A stretch of DNA of 64,000 nt from HK1 sp965202735. Its GTDB lineage: Bacteria; Pseudomonadota; Gammaproteobacteria; HK1. The stretch covers positions 620,001 through 684,000 of the forward strand of contig OZ241844.1 of the NCBI GenBank assembly GCA_965202735.1. The letters run 5' to 3'. Shown here one piece after another: positions 1 through 8,860 of the stretch (positions are counted from its first letter, which is position 1; every line of letters starts with the position of its first letter). The notes beneath the pieces are model-generated. The model made no database searches. It was not told where the DNA came from and saw only the letters and a list, made by a program, of their open reading frames with translations. Position numbers and translations under genes: made by a program.

Positions 1-1
1 C

Positions 2-721
2 GCCTGTCCCGGCGTCGACTGGCATCGCGTCTCGCGCGAGTTCGTGGAAGGGCTCGGCCTCGTCTGGAACTCGCATACCACCCAGATCGAGCCCCACGAC
101 GCGACGGCGGAGCTCCTCCACGCGCTGGCGCGGTTCAACCGGGTGGTGCTCGATCTGTGCCGCGACGTGTGGACCTACATCTCGCTCGGGTACTTCCGCC
201 AGCGCCCCGTGGCCGGCGAGACCGGCTCGTCGACGATGCCGCACAAGGTCAACCCCATCGACTTCGAGAACGCCGAAGGCAACGTCGGGATCGCGAACGC
301 GGTCCTGGAGCACCTGGCCGCGAAGCTGCCGGTGTCGCGCCTGCAGCGCGACCTGAGCGACTCGACGGCGCAGCGCAACCTGGGCGTCGGACTGGCGCAT
401 TCCCTGATCGCGTACGACGCGTGCCGGAAGGGGATCGGCAAGCTCGCCCTCGACGAAGCGGCGGTCGCGCGCGACCTCGACGATGCCTGGGAGCTGCTCG
501 CCGAGCCGATCCAGACCGTCATGCGCCGGCATGGAATCGATAGCTCCTACGAACGCCTCAAGGACCTCACACGCGGTCGCGCGGTCGATCGGGACACGCT
601 CGCGCGCTTCATCGAGTCGCTCGCGATACCCCGCGAGGAGAAGGACGCCCTCCTCGCCCTCACCCCCGGCACATACGTGGGCGCGGCCGAGCGGCTCGCC
701 CTCGAACCGCAGGGACGCTGA
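2..721 (+). CDS. purB: Adenylosuccinate lyase, C-terminal part (5' end cut by window)
   Basis: PurB acts twice in purine synthesis: it releases fumarate from SAICAR to give AICAR and from adenylosuccinate to give AMP. The frame is open from base 2, so the start lies outside the window. The visible 239 residues include the fumarase/aspartase superfamily signature GSSTMPHKVNPIDFEN, with the flexible loop that carries the catalytic serine, followed by LPVSRLQRDLSDSTAQRN and AEPIQTVMRR, all as in the E. coli-type enzyme. The C-terminus (TPGTYVGAAERLA) also matches that family. The gene is followed by a dispersed repeat and then by a convergent gene on the other strand. The family is certain; only the N-terminal half is missing from view. 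Confidence 0.97.
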   Translation, partial: ACPGVDWHRVSREFVEGLGLVWNSHTTQIEPHDATAELLHALARFNRVVLDLCRDVWTYISLGYFRQRPVAGETGSSTMPHKVNPIDFENAEGNVGIANAVLEHLAAKLPVSRLQRDLSDSTAQRNLGVGLAHSLIAYDACRKGIGKLALDEAAVARDLDDAWELLAEPIQTVMRRHGIDSSYERLKDLTRGRAVDRDTLARFIESLAIPREEKDALLALTPGTYVGAAERLALEPQGR

Positions 722-726
722 CGGGA

Positions 727-803
727 ATTACCTTGCCACGTGTCGCGCGCGCCATTGCGCAAGAACGGGACCCCTTCCGGGGGCGGTCGGCAACCTTGTC
801 CCG
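727..803. repeat. Dispersed intergenic repeat, family C
   Basis: About 75 bp just after purB. It starts with CCTTGCC and ends with GGCAACCTTG, so its ends are partly inverted. The same sequence, with scattered changes, occurs at about 48432-48508, and shorter relatives lie at about 41137-41285. No reading frame is conserved between copies. It may be part of the purB transcription end, but no clear U-tract follows it. Confidence 0.55.
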
Positions 804-806
804 TTA

Positions 807-1134
807 GAAGTACGGGGCCTCGCACCGCACCCACCGCACCGGCGCGCCCCGCGGCACGGCATCGGTCCCCTGCCAGGCGGGCCTGTCCGGAGCCGGACAC
901 CAGAAGTACGGGGCCTCGCACCGCACCCACCGCACCGGCGCGCCCCGCGGCACGGCATCGGTCCCCTGCCAGGCGGGCCTGTCCGGAGCCGGACACCAGA
1001 AGTACGGGGCCTCGCACCGCACCCACCGCACCGGCGCGCCCCGCGGCACGGCATCGGTCCCCTACCAGGCGGGCCTGTCCGGAGCCGGACACCAGAAGTA
1101 CGGGGCCTCGCACCGCACCCACCGCACCGGCGCA
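807..1134. repeat. 96-bp tandem repeat, about 3.4 copies
   Basis: The string tacggggcctcgcaccgcac recurs at 811, 907, 1003 and 1099, giving an exact 96-bp period with almost identical units. On the minus strand the unit is open and encodes 32 residues (core CEAPYFWCPAPDRPAW, then a GAPVRWVR stretch), in frame with the C-terminus of the H1-like membrane protein. One base differs in one unit (CAG to TAG on the minus strand) and puts a stop at 1062-1064. The frame then stays open through the remaining units to a second stop at 804-806. Confidence 0.9.
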
Positions 1135-2126
1135 CCGGCGCCGGCCGACGGCGGTGGTCCAACCCGACCCTCCACGGACCACATCCACTCGCCGGGGCCG
1201 CCGGCGGACCAGCTCTCCCCGGTGGGCAGGCTGCGGTATCCCGGACCGCGATAGGGACCCGGCGGTGGCGGATAGACCGCACCCGGCGCGATCGCCGGAC
1301 CCGCGGCGTCGGCGCCGCGACCGGAGAAGACCGGCGGGCCCGCCATGGAGGTCCGCATGGCGAACCCGCCGTCGAACGTCTCCGCGGCTCCCGGCGGGGA
1401 GCCGGAGGGCGCATGCGCGCCCATGTCCGCAACGGCCGTCGTTTCCGGGCCCGGGGCGTCGGCGCCGGCCGCGACGGGGGGCTCCGGCTCCGCTCCTCCG
1501 CGGAAGACGAGCACCAGGAAGCCCACGATGATCAGCGGGCCCCACAGCGCCAGCAGGCCGCCCAGGCCTCCCGACTGCTCCTGCGTGGAGTCCATGACGG
1601 CGCCGGGGTGCATCGGTCCGGGCGGCCGCGGGGTGTCGATGGAGAGCCCGGGATCGCGAGACGGCGCCGCCGGCGCGGCGGACGTGGCGGCGGCCACGCT
1701 CCCGGAAGCGTCCGCAGGGCCGGCCGCGCCCGCGCCCGCCTCCGACAATCGTTTGATGCCCGCCCGGCCGACACCCCCGGAAGCGTCCGCGAGATCGGCC
1801 GAGACCGCCTTCGGAGCATGGGCCGCCGCTTCACCCGCGGCAGCCGCCGGGGGGGGCGTCGCGGCCGGAGTCCCGGATGCCGGGGTCCCGGATGCGAGCG
1901 CGGCGCTCCGAGCCGTCCGGGCCGCCTTCTTCGGCGAGGCGGCGGCTCTCCCGGCCGTCTTGCCGGCGCCGGCCGATGCCTTGCTCGCGGCCTTCTTCCG
2001 CCCCGCCTTCTTCGCGACCTTTCTCACCGCCTTCTTCGCCGCGGCGCGTAGTCCGCCGCGCGCGGACCCCAGGGCTTCGCGCTCGGGACCCCGCGCCGAA
2101 CCCTTCGCGATCCTGTCGTCGGTCAT
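1062..2126 (-). CDS. Lys/Ala-rich histone-H1-like membrane protein
   Basis: A 354-residue protein starting at MTDDRIAKGSARG. Residues of about 25-80 are rich in Ala, Lys and Arg in the AAKKA/KKAxRK pattern of bacterial H1-like and AlgP-like proteins, which bind nucleic acid non-specifically. An Ala/Pro/Gly-rich spacer follows, then one hydrophobic segment (LLALWGPLIIVGFLVLVF) that should span the membrane, then a Pro/Gly-rich tail with an aromatic repeat (VRWVRCEAPYFWCPAPDRPAW). A basic tail facing the cytoplasm with a single anchor would fit a membrane-tethered nucleic-acid binder, but this is inference. The frame could have ended at 804 before a TAG arose in the 96-bp repeat. The longer upstream frame (to 2444) runs through repeat element B and is not used. 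Confidence 0.6.
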   Translation of the reverse strand: MTDDRIAKGSARGPEREALGSARGGLRAAAKKAVRKVAKKAGRKKAASKASAGAGKTAGRAAASPKKAARTARSAALASGTPASGTPAATPPPAAAAGEAAAHAPKAVSADLADASGGVGRAGIKRLSEAGAGAAGPADASGSVAAATSAAPAAPSRDPGLSIDTPRPPGPMHPGAVMDSTQEQSGGLGGLLALWGPLIIVGFLVLVFRGGAEPEPPVAAGADAPGPETTAVADMGAHAPSGSPPGAAETFDGGFAMRTSMAGPPVFSGRGADAAGPAIAPGAVYPPPPGPYRGPGYRSLPTGESWSAGGPGEWMWSVEGRVGPPPSAGAGAPVRWVRCEAPYFWCPAPDRPAW

Positions 2127-2212
2127 TGCTCGATCCCCCTGTCTTCCTCCCGATGCTACCACGGCGGATTCCCGCCCCCGGGCCGCCGGGACCGTGCGGC
2201 GAGGCCGTGCGC

Positions 2213-2292
2213 CAGGGCTGTCCGGAAGCCGCAACGAGCGGCTCGGCGTGCGCACGATCAGGGCTTTCGAGACCGGGAGACCGCTGGCCACC
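2213..2292 (-). repeat. Partial, decayed copy of element B (inverted)
   Basis: Starts with cagggctgtccggaag and runs to ggccaccg; it matches the complement of element B at 37547-37671 over about 80 bp, with many changes. Together with the complete B at 2333-2462 it forms an inverted pair between the H1-like gene and purL. Confidence 0.5.
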
Positions 2293-2332
2293 GAACAGAC
2301 CCCGCGGGTCGAAACGAGAGCCGCGGCCCGGC

Positions 2333-2462
2333 AGGACCATTCAAAAGTCGCGGTCATTGGCCGCCCGACCGGAAGATCGCACGGTGACGGGCGGTCTTTC
2401 GGCATCAAAGGCCCGGCCCGAGGGCCTGATGAACCGTTCGTCACGACTTCCGGAGAGCCCTG
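2333..2462 (+). mobile_element. Element B copy with 11-bp direct repeat flanks
   Basis: A 130-bp element from AGGACCATTCAAAAGTCGC to CCGGAGAGCCCTG. It differs at only about four positions from the copy at 59234-59363. It is flanked by cgcggcccggc at 2322-2332 and again at 2463-2473, which looks like a target-site duplication. It has no coding capacity. It lies directly upstream of purL and may therefore affect its promoter region. Confidence 0.75.
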
Positions 2463-2536
2463 CGCGGCCCGGCCGCGAGCCCGCCGGCGGGGTGTGATTC
2501 GAGTATCATTATGCGTTTACTGTCGCGTGCGCCACG

Positions 2537-5500
2537 ATGGACGCTCCGGCCCCTCCCGTCACCGACTTCCTGCTGTTCCGGGGCAGGCCCGCCCTGGCCG
2601 CGTTCCGCCGTGAGCGCCTCCTGGAGCGCGTGCGAACGTGCAGGCCGGGGATCACCGGCATCGACGGGCGGTGGATCTACTTCGCCCGCGCGCCCGCCCC
2701 CTCGGAGCGGACGGTCCGGCGGCTCGAGCGGCTCCTCGACGCTTCGTTCGTCCCCGGCGAACGGATAGCGGAGACGCTCGACGACGCCATCGTGGTGACC
2801 CCCCGGCCGGGCACCATCTCGCCCTGGTCCAGCAAGGCCACCGACATCGCCCGTCGCTGCGGCCTGGCGTGCGTCGCACGCATCGAACGCGGCATCGCGT
2901 GGACGACCGCGCCGATCGGCGGCGACCCCGGAGAGGCGGTGCGGACGATCGGCGAATCGGGGATGCTCCACGACGGCATGACGCAGTGCGCCTGGGCCCC
3001 GCGGGCGTTTCTGCGGGGAACGTCCGCCGCGGGCGCGGGCGCCGGTGCGCTCTTCCTCGACGGATCGCCTCCTCCCCACTCGACGGTGGTGCTCGGCCCG
3101 GACCCCCGCCAGGCGCTGGACGGCGCGAACGCCTCCCTCCGCCTCGCGCTGGGTTCCGGGGAGATCGACTACCTCCGCGCGTGCTTCCTCGATCTCGGCC
3201 GGGACCCGACCGATGCCGAGCTGATGATGTTCGCGCAGGTGAACTCCGAGCACTGCCGCCACCGGATCTTCAACGCGTCCTGGACCGTCGACGGCGTCCG
3301 GTCCGGGCGGTCGCTGTTCGACATGGTCCGGCGCACGCAGGCGTGCAGCCCGGGCGAGGTGCTGAGCGCGTACCGTGACAACGCCGCCGTGGCCCGCGGC
3401 CACGAGGCGGGCTGGTTCGTGCCGGACCCCCGCACCGGGCGCTACGCCGCCGTGCCGGGGCGGGTGGAGATCGTGATGAAGGTGGAGACCCACAACCACC
3501 CCACCGCGATCTCGCCCTTTCCGGGCGCGGCGACGGGCTCCGGGGGCGAGATCCGCGACGAGGCGGCGACCGGGCGCGGCGCCCGCAGCAAGGCCGGCGT
3601 CGCCGGCTTCTCCGTCTCGAACCTGCGGATCCCGGGCTTCGTCCAGCCGTGGGAGCACGACCGGGGCCGGCCTTCGCACATCGCCTCCGCACTCGACATC
3701 ATGCTCGAGGGCCCGGTCGGGGCGGCCGCGTTCAACAACGAGTTCGGACGCCCCGCCCTCGGCGGATACTTCCGTACCCTGGAGGTGGATCTCCGGACCA
3801 TCGCAACGCCGGGGGACGGCCGCGACGCCGGGCGGAGCGACGTCGGCGGGACGGCCGGCCACGCGGCCCGAAGCGACGCCGACTCGGGCGGGACGGCCGG
3901 CCACGCGGCCCGAAGCGGCGCCGGCGGGACGGCGGAAGCGCGCGGGGGGCGCCTTCCCGGCGCCCCCGCCGCGGAGACCGGGGGCGCCGGGCGGGCGGGC
4001 GAGCCCGGGTCGGGGCCGGACGCCGGCGGAAGCGGCCGGGCGCGGGTCTACGGCTATCACAAGCCCGTCATGATCGCCGGCGGAGTCGGCAACATCCGCG
4101 CCGACCAGGTCCACAAGTCCGCCATCGCGCCCGGCGCGCGTCTCGTGGTGCTGGGCGGACCCGCCATGCGCATCGGCCTCGGCGGCGGCGCCGCGTCCTC
4201 GAGCGGATCGAGGAGCGGCGAGGAGTCGCGCGACTTCGCCTCCGTGCAGCGGGAGAACCCCGAGATGCAGCGCCGCTGCCAGGAGGTGATCGATCGCTGC
4301 TGGCAGCGCGGCGCGGACAACCCCATCCTCTCCATCCACGACGTCGGCTCCGGAGGGCTTTCGAACGCGCTGCCCGAGCTGGTCGACGGGGCCGGGCGGG
4401 GCGCGCGGATCGAGCTGCGCGCCATCCCGAGCGACGACCCCGGGATGTCGCCTCTCGAAATCTGGTGCAACGAATCCCAGGAACGCTACGTCCTCGTCCT
4501 CGATCCCGGCCACATCGACGACTTCGCCGCGCTGTGCGCGCGCGAGCGGTGCCCGTGGGCGGACATCGGCGAAGTGACCCGGGCCCGGCGCCTGGAGGTC
4601 CATGACGCCGCATTCGATTCGTCTCCGATCTCGATGCCGGTGCCGGCACTGCTCGGCGACCTCCCGCGCATGCACCGCGACGCCGTCCGCGTGCCCCACG
4701 CGCGGGGGGCGCTCGACACCGGCCGGCTCGCGGTCGGGCCCGCCCTGGAACGGGTGCTGCGAATGCCGGCGGTGGCGGACAAGTCCTTCCTGGTCACCAT
4801 CGGCGACCGCACCGTGGGCGGGCTCGTGGCCCGGGATCCGATGGTGGGCCCGTGGCAGGTGCCGGTGGCCGACTGCGCGGTGACCCTGAGCGGCTTCCGC
4901 GGGTACCCGGGAGAGGCGGTGGCGATGGGCGAGCGCACGCCGCTCGCGCTGCTCGACGCGCGCGCGGCGGGCCGGATGGCGGTGGCGGAGGCGCTCACCA
5001 ACATCGCGTCCGCGGACGTGGCGGAGATCGAGCGGGTGGTGCTGTCCGCGAACTGGATGGCCGCCTGCGGGGAGCCCGGAGAGGACGCCGACCTGTTCGA
5101 CGCGGTCGAGGCGGTGGCGATGGAGCTCTGTCCCGCGCTCGGCATCTCGATCCCGGTCGGGAAGGACTCGCTGTCGATGTGCACGACGTGGCGCGACGAC
5201 TCCGGCGAGCGCAAGGTGGTGTCGCCGGTCTCGCCGATCGTCACCGCGTTCGCGCCGGTCGGGGATGTCCGCCTGAGCCTGGTGCCGATGCTGCGCACGG
5301 ACATCGGCGCGACGTCGCTGCTGCTCGTCGATCTCGGATACGGAGCGAACCGGCTCGGCGCCTCCGCGCTCGCGCTCTCCCACGAACGCCTCGGCGCCGC
5401 CCCCCCCGACCTCGACCGGCCCGAGGCGTTGCCCGCGCTGTTCCGGGCGCTGTCGCGACTGCGGCGCCGGGGCCTGGTCGCGGCGTACCACGACCGCTCC

Positions 5501-6985
5501 GACGGCGGCCTCGCCGCCTGCCTGCTGGAGATGGCGTTCGCGGGCCGCGCGGGGTTCGACGTCGATCTCCACCCCCTCGGCCCCGATCCGGTGCCGGCGC
5601 TGTTCTGCGAGGAACCCGGCGCGGTCCTCCAGGTCCGCGACGACGATCTGGCCGCGGTGCGGACGGTCCTCGACGCCGAGCCGTCGCTCGCCCCCTGCGT
5701 CCACCGGATCGGCGCGGTGGAGCCCGGCGACCGCGTGCGGTTCGCGGCCGGGGACCGCACCCTGTACGAGGCGTCCCGCACCGGGCTGCACCGAGTGTGG
5801 TCGGAGACGTCCTGGCGCATGCGGCGCCTGCGCGACGACCCGCGATGCGCAGACGAGGAGTACGCGCGCATCGCCGACCCGGACGAGCGCGGGCTGTGGT
5901 GCGCGGCGATCTTCGACATCGACCGGGACATCGGCCCCGGCGCCGACATCGATCTCGGCACCGCCATCGGCCCCGACACCGCCACCGGCCCCGCCACCGG
6001 CCCCGGTACCGCCATCGGCCCCGGCGCCGACATCGATCTCGGCACCACCATCGGCCCCGCCACCGGCCCCGGCGCCGACATCGACTTCGGCACCGCCATC
6101 GGCCCCGGCGTCGGCGACACCGCCGGCACCAACGGCACGGGGACCGGCATCGGCTCCCGTCGCGGCGGCGCGGACCCCGGCGCCGGACTCGGCGCACCGC
6201 TCGTCGCGCACGCGCGGCCGCGGGTGGCGGTCCTCCGCGAGCAGGGCGTGAACGGGCACGTCGAGATGGCGGCGGCGTTCCACGCGGCGGGGTTCGACGC
6301 CTTCGACGTGCACATGAGCGATCTCGCGAGCGGACGCGCGTCCCTCGCCGGATTCGCCGGGCTCGCCGCCGGCGGCGGCTTCTCGTTCGGCGACGTGCTC
6401 GGGGCCGGCGGCGGGTGGGCGCACTCGATCCGGTTCAACCCCCGTTGCCGCGACGAGCTCGAGGCATTCTTCCGCCGCACCGGCACGTTCACCCTCGGCG
6501 TGTGCAACGGATGCCAGATGCTCTCCCGCCTGCGCGACCTGATCCCGGGCGCGGAGGCCTGGCCCCGGTTCGAGCGCAACCGCTCCGAGCAGTTCGAGGC
6601 GCGGCTGGTGATGACCCGAATCGCCCCCTCCCCCTCGCTGTTCCTCGCCGGGATGGAAGGCTCCGAGCTGCCCACCGTGGTCGCGCACGGAGAGGGCCGC
6701 GCGGTCTTCGACCGCGGCGCGCTCGAGCGCGCCGCCCGCGACCGGCTGGCCTGCCTGCACTACCTCGCGTCCGACGGCGCGCCCGCCGAACGCCATCCCG
6801 CCAACCCGAACGGCTCCGACGCCGGCGTGGCCGGCGCGACCACTCCCGACGGGCGGGTGACGATCATGATGCCGCACCCGGAACGAACGTTCCGCGCGGT
6901 GCAGCACTCGTGGCATCCCCCGGACTGGGGCGAGCACGGACCGTGGCTGCGAATGTTCGTCAACGCCCGGCGATGGCTGGAATGA
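2537..6985 (+). CDS. purL: Phosphoribosylformylglycinamidine synthase, single-chain
   Basis: PurL converts FGAR, glutamine and ATP to FGAM in purine synthesis. This is the large form typical of gammaproteobacteria, with fused synthetase and glutaminase parts. The synthetase shows AQVNSEHCRHRIFNASW, KVETHNHPTAISPFPGAATG and YHKPVMIAGGVGNIRAD. The C-terminal amidotransferase has its nucleophile in GVCNGCQM (Cys about 1323) and the dyad in MPHPERTF (His1447, Glu1449). At 1482 residues it is nearly 190 longer than E. coli PurL (1295). The excess is two low-complexity inserts at about residues 428-503 and 1134-1215, both between conserved blocks. The ATG at 2537 gives the expected N-terminus. It stands alone on the plus strand. 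Confidence 0.97.
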   Translation: MDAPAPPVTDFLLFRGRPALAAFRRERLLERVRTCRPGITGIDGRWIYFARAPAPSERTVRRLERLLDASFVPGERIAETLDDAIVVTPRPGTISPWSSKATDIARRCGLACVARIERGIAWTTAPIGGDPGEAVRTIGESGMLHDGMTQCAWAPRAFLRGTSAAGAGAGALFLDGSPPPHSTVVLGPDPRQALDGANASLRLALGSGEIDYLRACFLDLGRDPTDAELMMFAQVNSEHCRHRIFNASWTVDGVRSGRSLFDMVRRTQACSPGEVLSAYRDNAAVARGHEAGWFVPDPRTGRYAAVPGRVEIVMKVETHNHPTAISPFPGAATGSGGEIRDEAATGRGARSKAGVAGFSVSNLRIPGFVQPWEHDRGRPSHIASALDIMLEGPVGAAAFNNEFGRPALGGYFRTLEVDLRTIATPGDGRDAGRSDVGGTAGHAARSDADSGGTAGHAARSGAGGTAEARGGRLPGAPAAETGGAGRAGEPGSGPDAGGSGRARVYGYHKPVMIAGGVGNIRADQVHKSAIAPGARLVVLGGPAMRIGLGGGAASSSGSRSGEESRDFASVQRENPEMQRRCQEVIDRCWQRGADNPILSIHDVGSGGLSNALPELVDGAGRGARIELRAIPSDDPGMSPLEIWCNESQERYVLVLDPGHIDDFAALCARERCPWADIGEVTRARRLEVHDAAFDSSPISMPVPALLGDLPRMHRDAVRVPHARGALDTGRLAVGPALERVLRMPAVADKSFLVTIGDRTVGGLVARDPMVGPWQVPVADCAVTLSGFRGYPGEAVAMGERTPLALLDARAAGRMAVAEALTNIASADVAEIERVVLSANWMAACGEPGEDADLFDAVEAVAMELCPALGISIPVGKDSLSMCTTWRDDSGERKVVSPVSPIVTAFAPVGDVRLSLVPMLRTDIGATSLLLVDLGYGANRLGASALALSHERLGAAPPDLDRPEALPALFRALSRLRRRGLVAAYHDRSDGGLAACLLEMAFAGRAGFDVDLHPLGPDPVPALFCEEPGAVLQVRDDDLAAVRTVLDAEPSLAPCVHRIGAVEPGDRVRFAAGDRTLYEASRTGLHRVWSETSWRMRRLRDDPRCADEEYARIADPDERGLWCAAIFDIDRDIGPGADIDLGTAIGPDTATGPATGPGTAIGPGADIDLGTTIGPATGPGADIDFGTAIGPGVGDTAGTNGTGTGIGSRRGGADPGAGLGAPLVAHARPRVAVLREQGVNGHVEMAAAFHAAGFDAFDVHMSDLASGRASLAGFAGLAAGGGFSFGDVLGAGGGWAHSIRFNPRCRDELEAFFRRTGTFTLGVCNGCQMLSRLRDLIPGAEAWPRFERNRSEQFEARLVMTRIAPSPSLFLAGMEGSELPTVVAHGEGRAVFDRGALERAARDRLACLHYLASDGAPAERHPANPNGSDAGVAGATTPDGRVTIMMPHPERTFRAVQHSWHPPDWGEHGPWLRMFVNARRWLE
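3820..4045 (+). repeat. Low-complexity insert inside purL
   Basis: In-frame insert of about 75 residues with the repeat GGTAGHAARS and a Gly/Ala/Arg-rich tail. It sits between the FRTLEVDLRT and YGYHKPVMIAGG blocks, which are close together in ordinary PurL. The DNA carries a near-perfect direct repeat of about 50 bp. Confidence 0.8.
5936..6130 (+). repeat. Gly/Asp/Ile/Thr-rich repeat insert inside purL
   Basis: Encodes alternating GPGADIDLGTAIGP-like units at irregular spacing (84 and 48 bp between the GADID cores). It lies just before the glutaminase domain, which begins at RPRVAVLREQGVNGH, so it lengthens an interdomain linker rather than interrupting a fold. Confidence 0.85.
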
Positions 6986-7194
6986 AGACGAAGGCGTCCG
7001 CCCGCCGCCTCCGCGGGACGGCGCCCCGGGCGCACCCGAACCGGTATGAAACGGGTCGGTTTCGCGACTCCCGCGTGAACCTTTCGTGAACTCCGCCGTC
7101 CACACTGTACCCACGATCGCACCGCCGGACGGCGCTGCGGGCGGCGCCGGAGACGGTCTTCCGGCGCGATGACGGCCGAACCGAGGAGCCTGCC

Positions 7195-8175
7195 ATGCTG
7201 ATCAAGCGTCCGGACGATGTCCGGCCTTCGGAGATCACGCCCCGAACGGTGTTCCACGAACGACGACGGTTCATGCGCGATACCGCGGGGGTCGCCGGCG
7301 CGGCGCTGCTCGGCGCCGGCCTCTCGCTGCTCGGCTCGCGCCGGGCCGGCGCCCTCGCCTCCGACCCGGACGCCACGGGACCGAAGATCGAGGGGGTGGT
7401 CGAGAGCGCGTGGCGCACCGACGAGGAGCCGACCCCGTACTCCGACATCACGAGCTACAACAACTTCTACGAGTTCGGGACGGACAAGCTCGACCCGGCC
7501 CGCCATGCCGGCGGCTTCACCCCCCGGCCGTGGAAGGTCGAGGTGCGCGGGGAGTGCGCGAAGCCCGGCGAGTACGACTACGACGACATCGTGAAGCCCC
7601 ACCGGCTGGAGGAACGCATCTACCGGCTGCGCTGCGTGGAGGCGTGGTCGATGGTGGTTCCGTGGGTGGGCGTCCCGCTCGCCGGCGTGCTGGCGCGGTT
7701 CGAGCCGACCTCGAAGGCGAAGTACGTCGCGTTCCGGACCGTGTTCCGCCCCGAGGAGATGCCCGGCCAGACCCGGGCCATCCTCGACTGGCCCTACGTG
7801 GAGGGGCTGCGGATCGACGAGGCGATGCACCCGCTCGCGCTGCTCGCGGTCGGCCTCTACGGCGAGGTGCTGCCGAACCAGAACGGCGCCCCGATCCGCC
7901 TCGTCGTTCCATGGAAGTACGGCTTCAAGAGCATCAAGTCGATCGTCGCGATCGAGTTCACCGGGGAGCAGCCGCCCACGACCTGGAACCGGGCCGCGCC
8001 GCGCGAGTACGGGTTCTACTCCAACGTGAACCCGGAAGTCGACCACCCCCGGTGGAGCCAGAAGCGCGAACGGCGCATCGGCGAGCTGTTCAGGCGCGAG
8101 ACGCTGATGTTCAACGGCTACGCGGACGAGGTGGCGGGCCTCTACGCGGGGATGGACCTCGCGGCGAGCTACTGA
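7195..8175 (+). CDS. msrP: Protein-methionine-sulfoxide reductase, catalytic subunit
   Basis: MsrP (YedY) is a periplasmic molybdopterin enzyme that repairs oxidised methionine in envelope proteins. The N-terminus has a twin-arginine export signal (ERRRFMRD followed by a small hydrophobic stretch). The molybdenum ligand lies in YRLRCVEAWSMVVPW (Cys147). ITSYNNFYEFGTDK, VPWKYGFKSIKS and YGFYSNVNPEVDHPRWSQ are all family hallmarks. Its length of 326 residues is normal. It is followed 40 bp later by msrQ, its membrane partner, so the pair should be co-transcribed. The 209-bp gap after purL shows no gene. Confidence 0.97.
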   Translation: MLIKRPDDVRPSEITPRTVFHERRRFMRDTAGVAGAALLGAGLSLLGSRRAGALASDPDATGPKIEGVVESAWRTDEEPTPYSDITSYNNFYEFGTDKLDPARHAGGFTPRPWKVEVRGECAKPGEYDYDDIVKPHRLEERIYRLRCVEAWSMVVPWVGVPLAGVLARFEPTSKAKYVAFRTVFRPEEMPGQTRAILDWPYVEGLRIDEAMHPLALLAVGLYGEVLPNQNGAPIRLVVPWKYGFKSIKSIVAIEFTGEQPPTTWNRAAPREYGFYSNVNPEVDHPRWSQKRERRIGELFRRETLMFNGYADEVAGLYAGMDLAASY

Positions 8176-8215
8176 GCCGCGGCTGGCGGCGACGGGCACC
8201 GAGCGGGAGCGGCGC

Positions 8216-8860
8216 GTGAAGTCCGAGAGGCGGATTGCCGTCCTCAAGGCCGGCCTCTTCGCCGCGGCCCTGGCGCCGTTCGCGTCGCTGGTCCTCGGCG
8301 CGTTCACGGGCGGGCTCGGCGCGAACCCGGTCGAGACCATCACCCACACCACGGGCGAGTGGACGCTGTGCCTGCTGCTCGCGACGCTGGCGATCACCCC
8401 GCTCCGCCACCTCACGGGGCGGGTGTGGCTCACCCGGCTGCGCCGGATGGTCGGCCTGTTCGCATTCTTCTACCTGGCGCTGCACTTCGCGACCTACGCG
8501 GTGCTCGACGCCTCGCTCGACATCGCCTACGTCGTGGAGGACATCGCGGACCGCCTGTACATCACCGCGGGCTTCGCCGCCTTCCTGATGCTGGCGCCCC
8601 TCGCCGCAACCTCGACGAACGCGATGGTGCGGCGGCTCGGTCCGGCGCGGTGGCGCCGGCTGCACCGCCTCGTCTACGCGGCGGCGGTCTGCGGCGCGCT
8701 GCACTTCCTGTGGCTCGTGAAGGCCGACCTCCTCGAGCCGCTGATCCACGCGGGGGTCCTCGCCGTGCTGCTCGCGGCCCGGCTGCCGACTGCCGTGAAG
8801 TGGATGCAGACGCGCCGGTCGGGGAGCGCGGGAAGACACACGACGGCGCCGGCCTCCTGA
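8216..8860 (+). CDS. msrQ: Heme-binding membrane subunit of the MsrPQ system
   Basis: MsrQ passes electrons from the respiratory chain to MsrP. The 214-residue protein (E. coli MsrQ has 211) has about six hydrophobic segments and the conserved histidines expected for heme, in LTRLRRMVGLFAFFYLALHF and WRRLHRLVYAAAVCGALHF. The start is a GTG at 8216, which gives MKSERRIAVLKAG. It directly follows msrP. About 90 bp beyond its stop lies the left end of an insertion sequence. Confidence 0.95.
   Translation: MKSERRIAVLKAGLFAAALAPFASLVLGAFTGGLGANPVETITHTTGEWTLCLLLATLAITPLRHLTGRVWLTRLRRMVGLFAFFYLALHFATYAVLDASLDIAYVVEDIADRLYITAGFAAFLMLAPLAATSTNAMVRRLGPARWRRLHRLVYAAAVCGALHFLWLVKADLLEPLIHAGVLAVLLAARLPTAVKWMQTRRSGSAGRHTTAPAS

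Noticed and set aside
807..1134. CRISPR-like array
   Set aside because: The 96-bp units are directly joined, with no unique spacers and no cas genes, and encode a protein repeat.
2441..7114. Minus-strand open frame of 1557 codons over purL
   Set aside because: Low-complexity translation, no domains, and purL on the other strand is certain.
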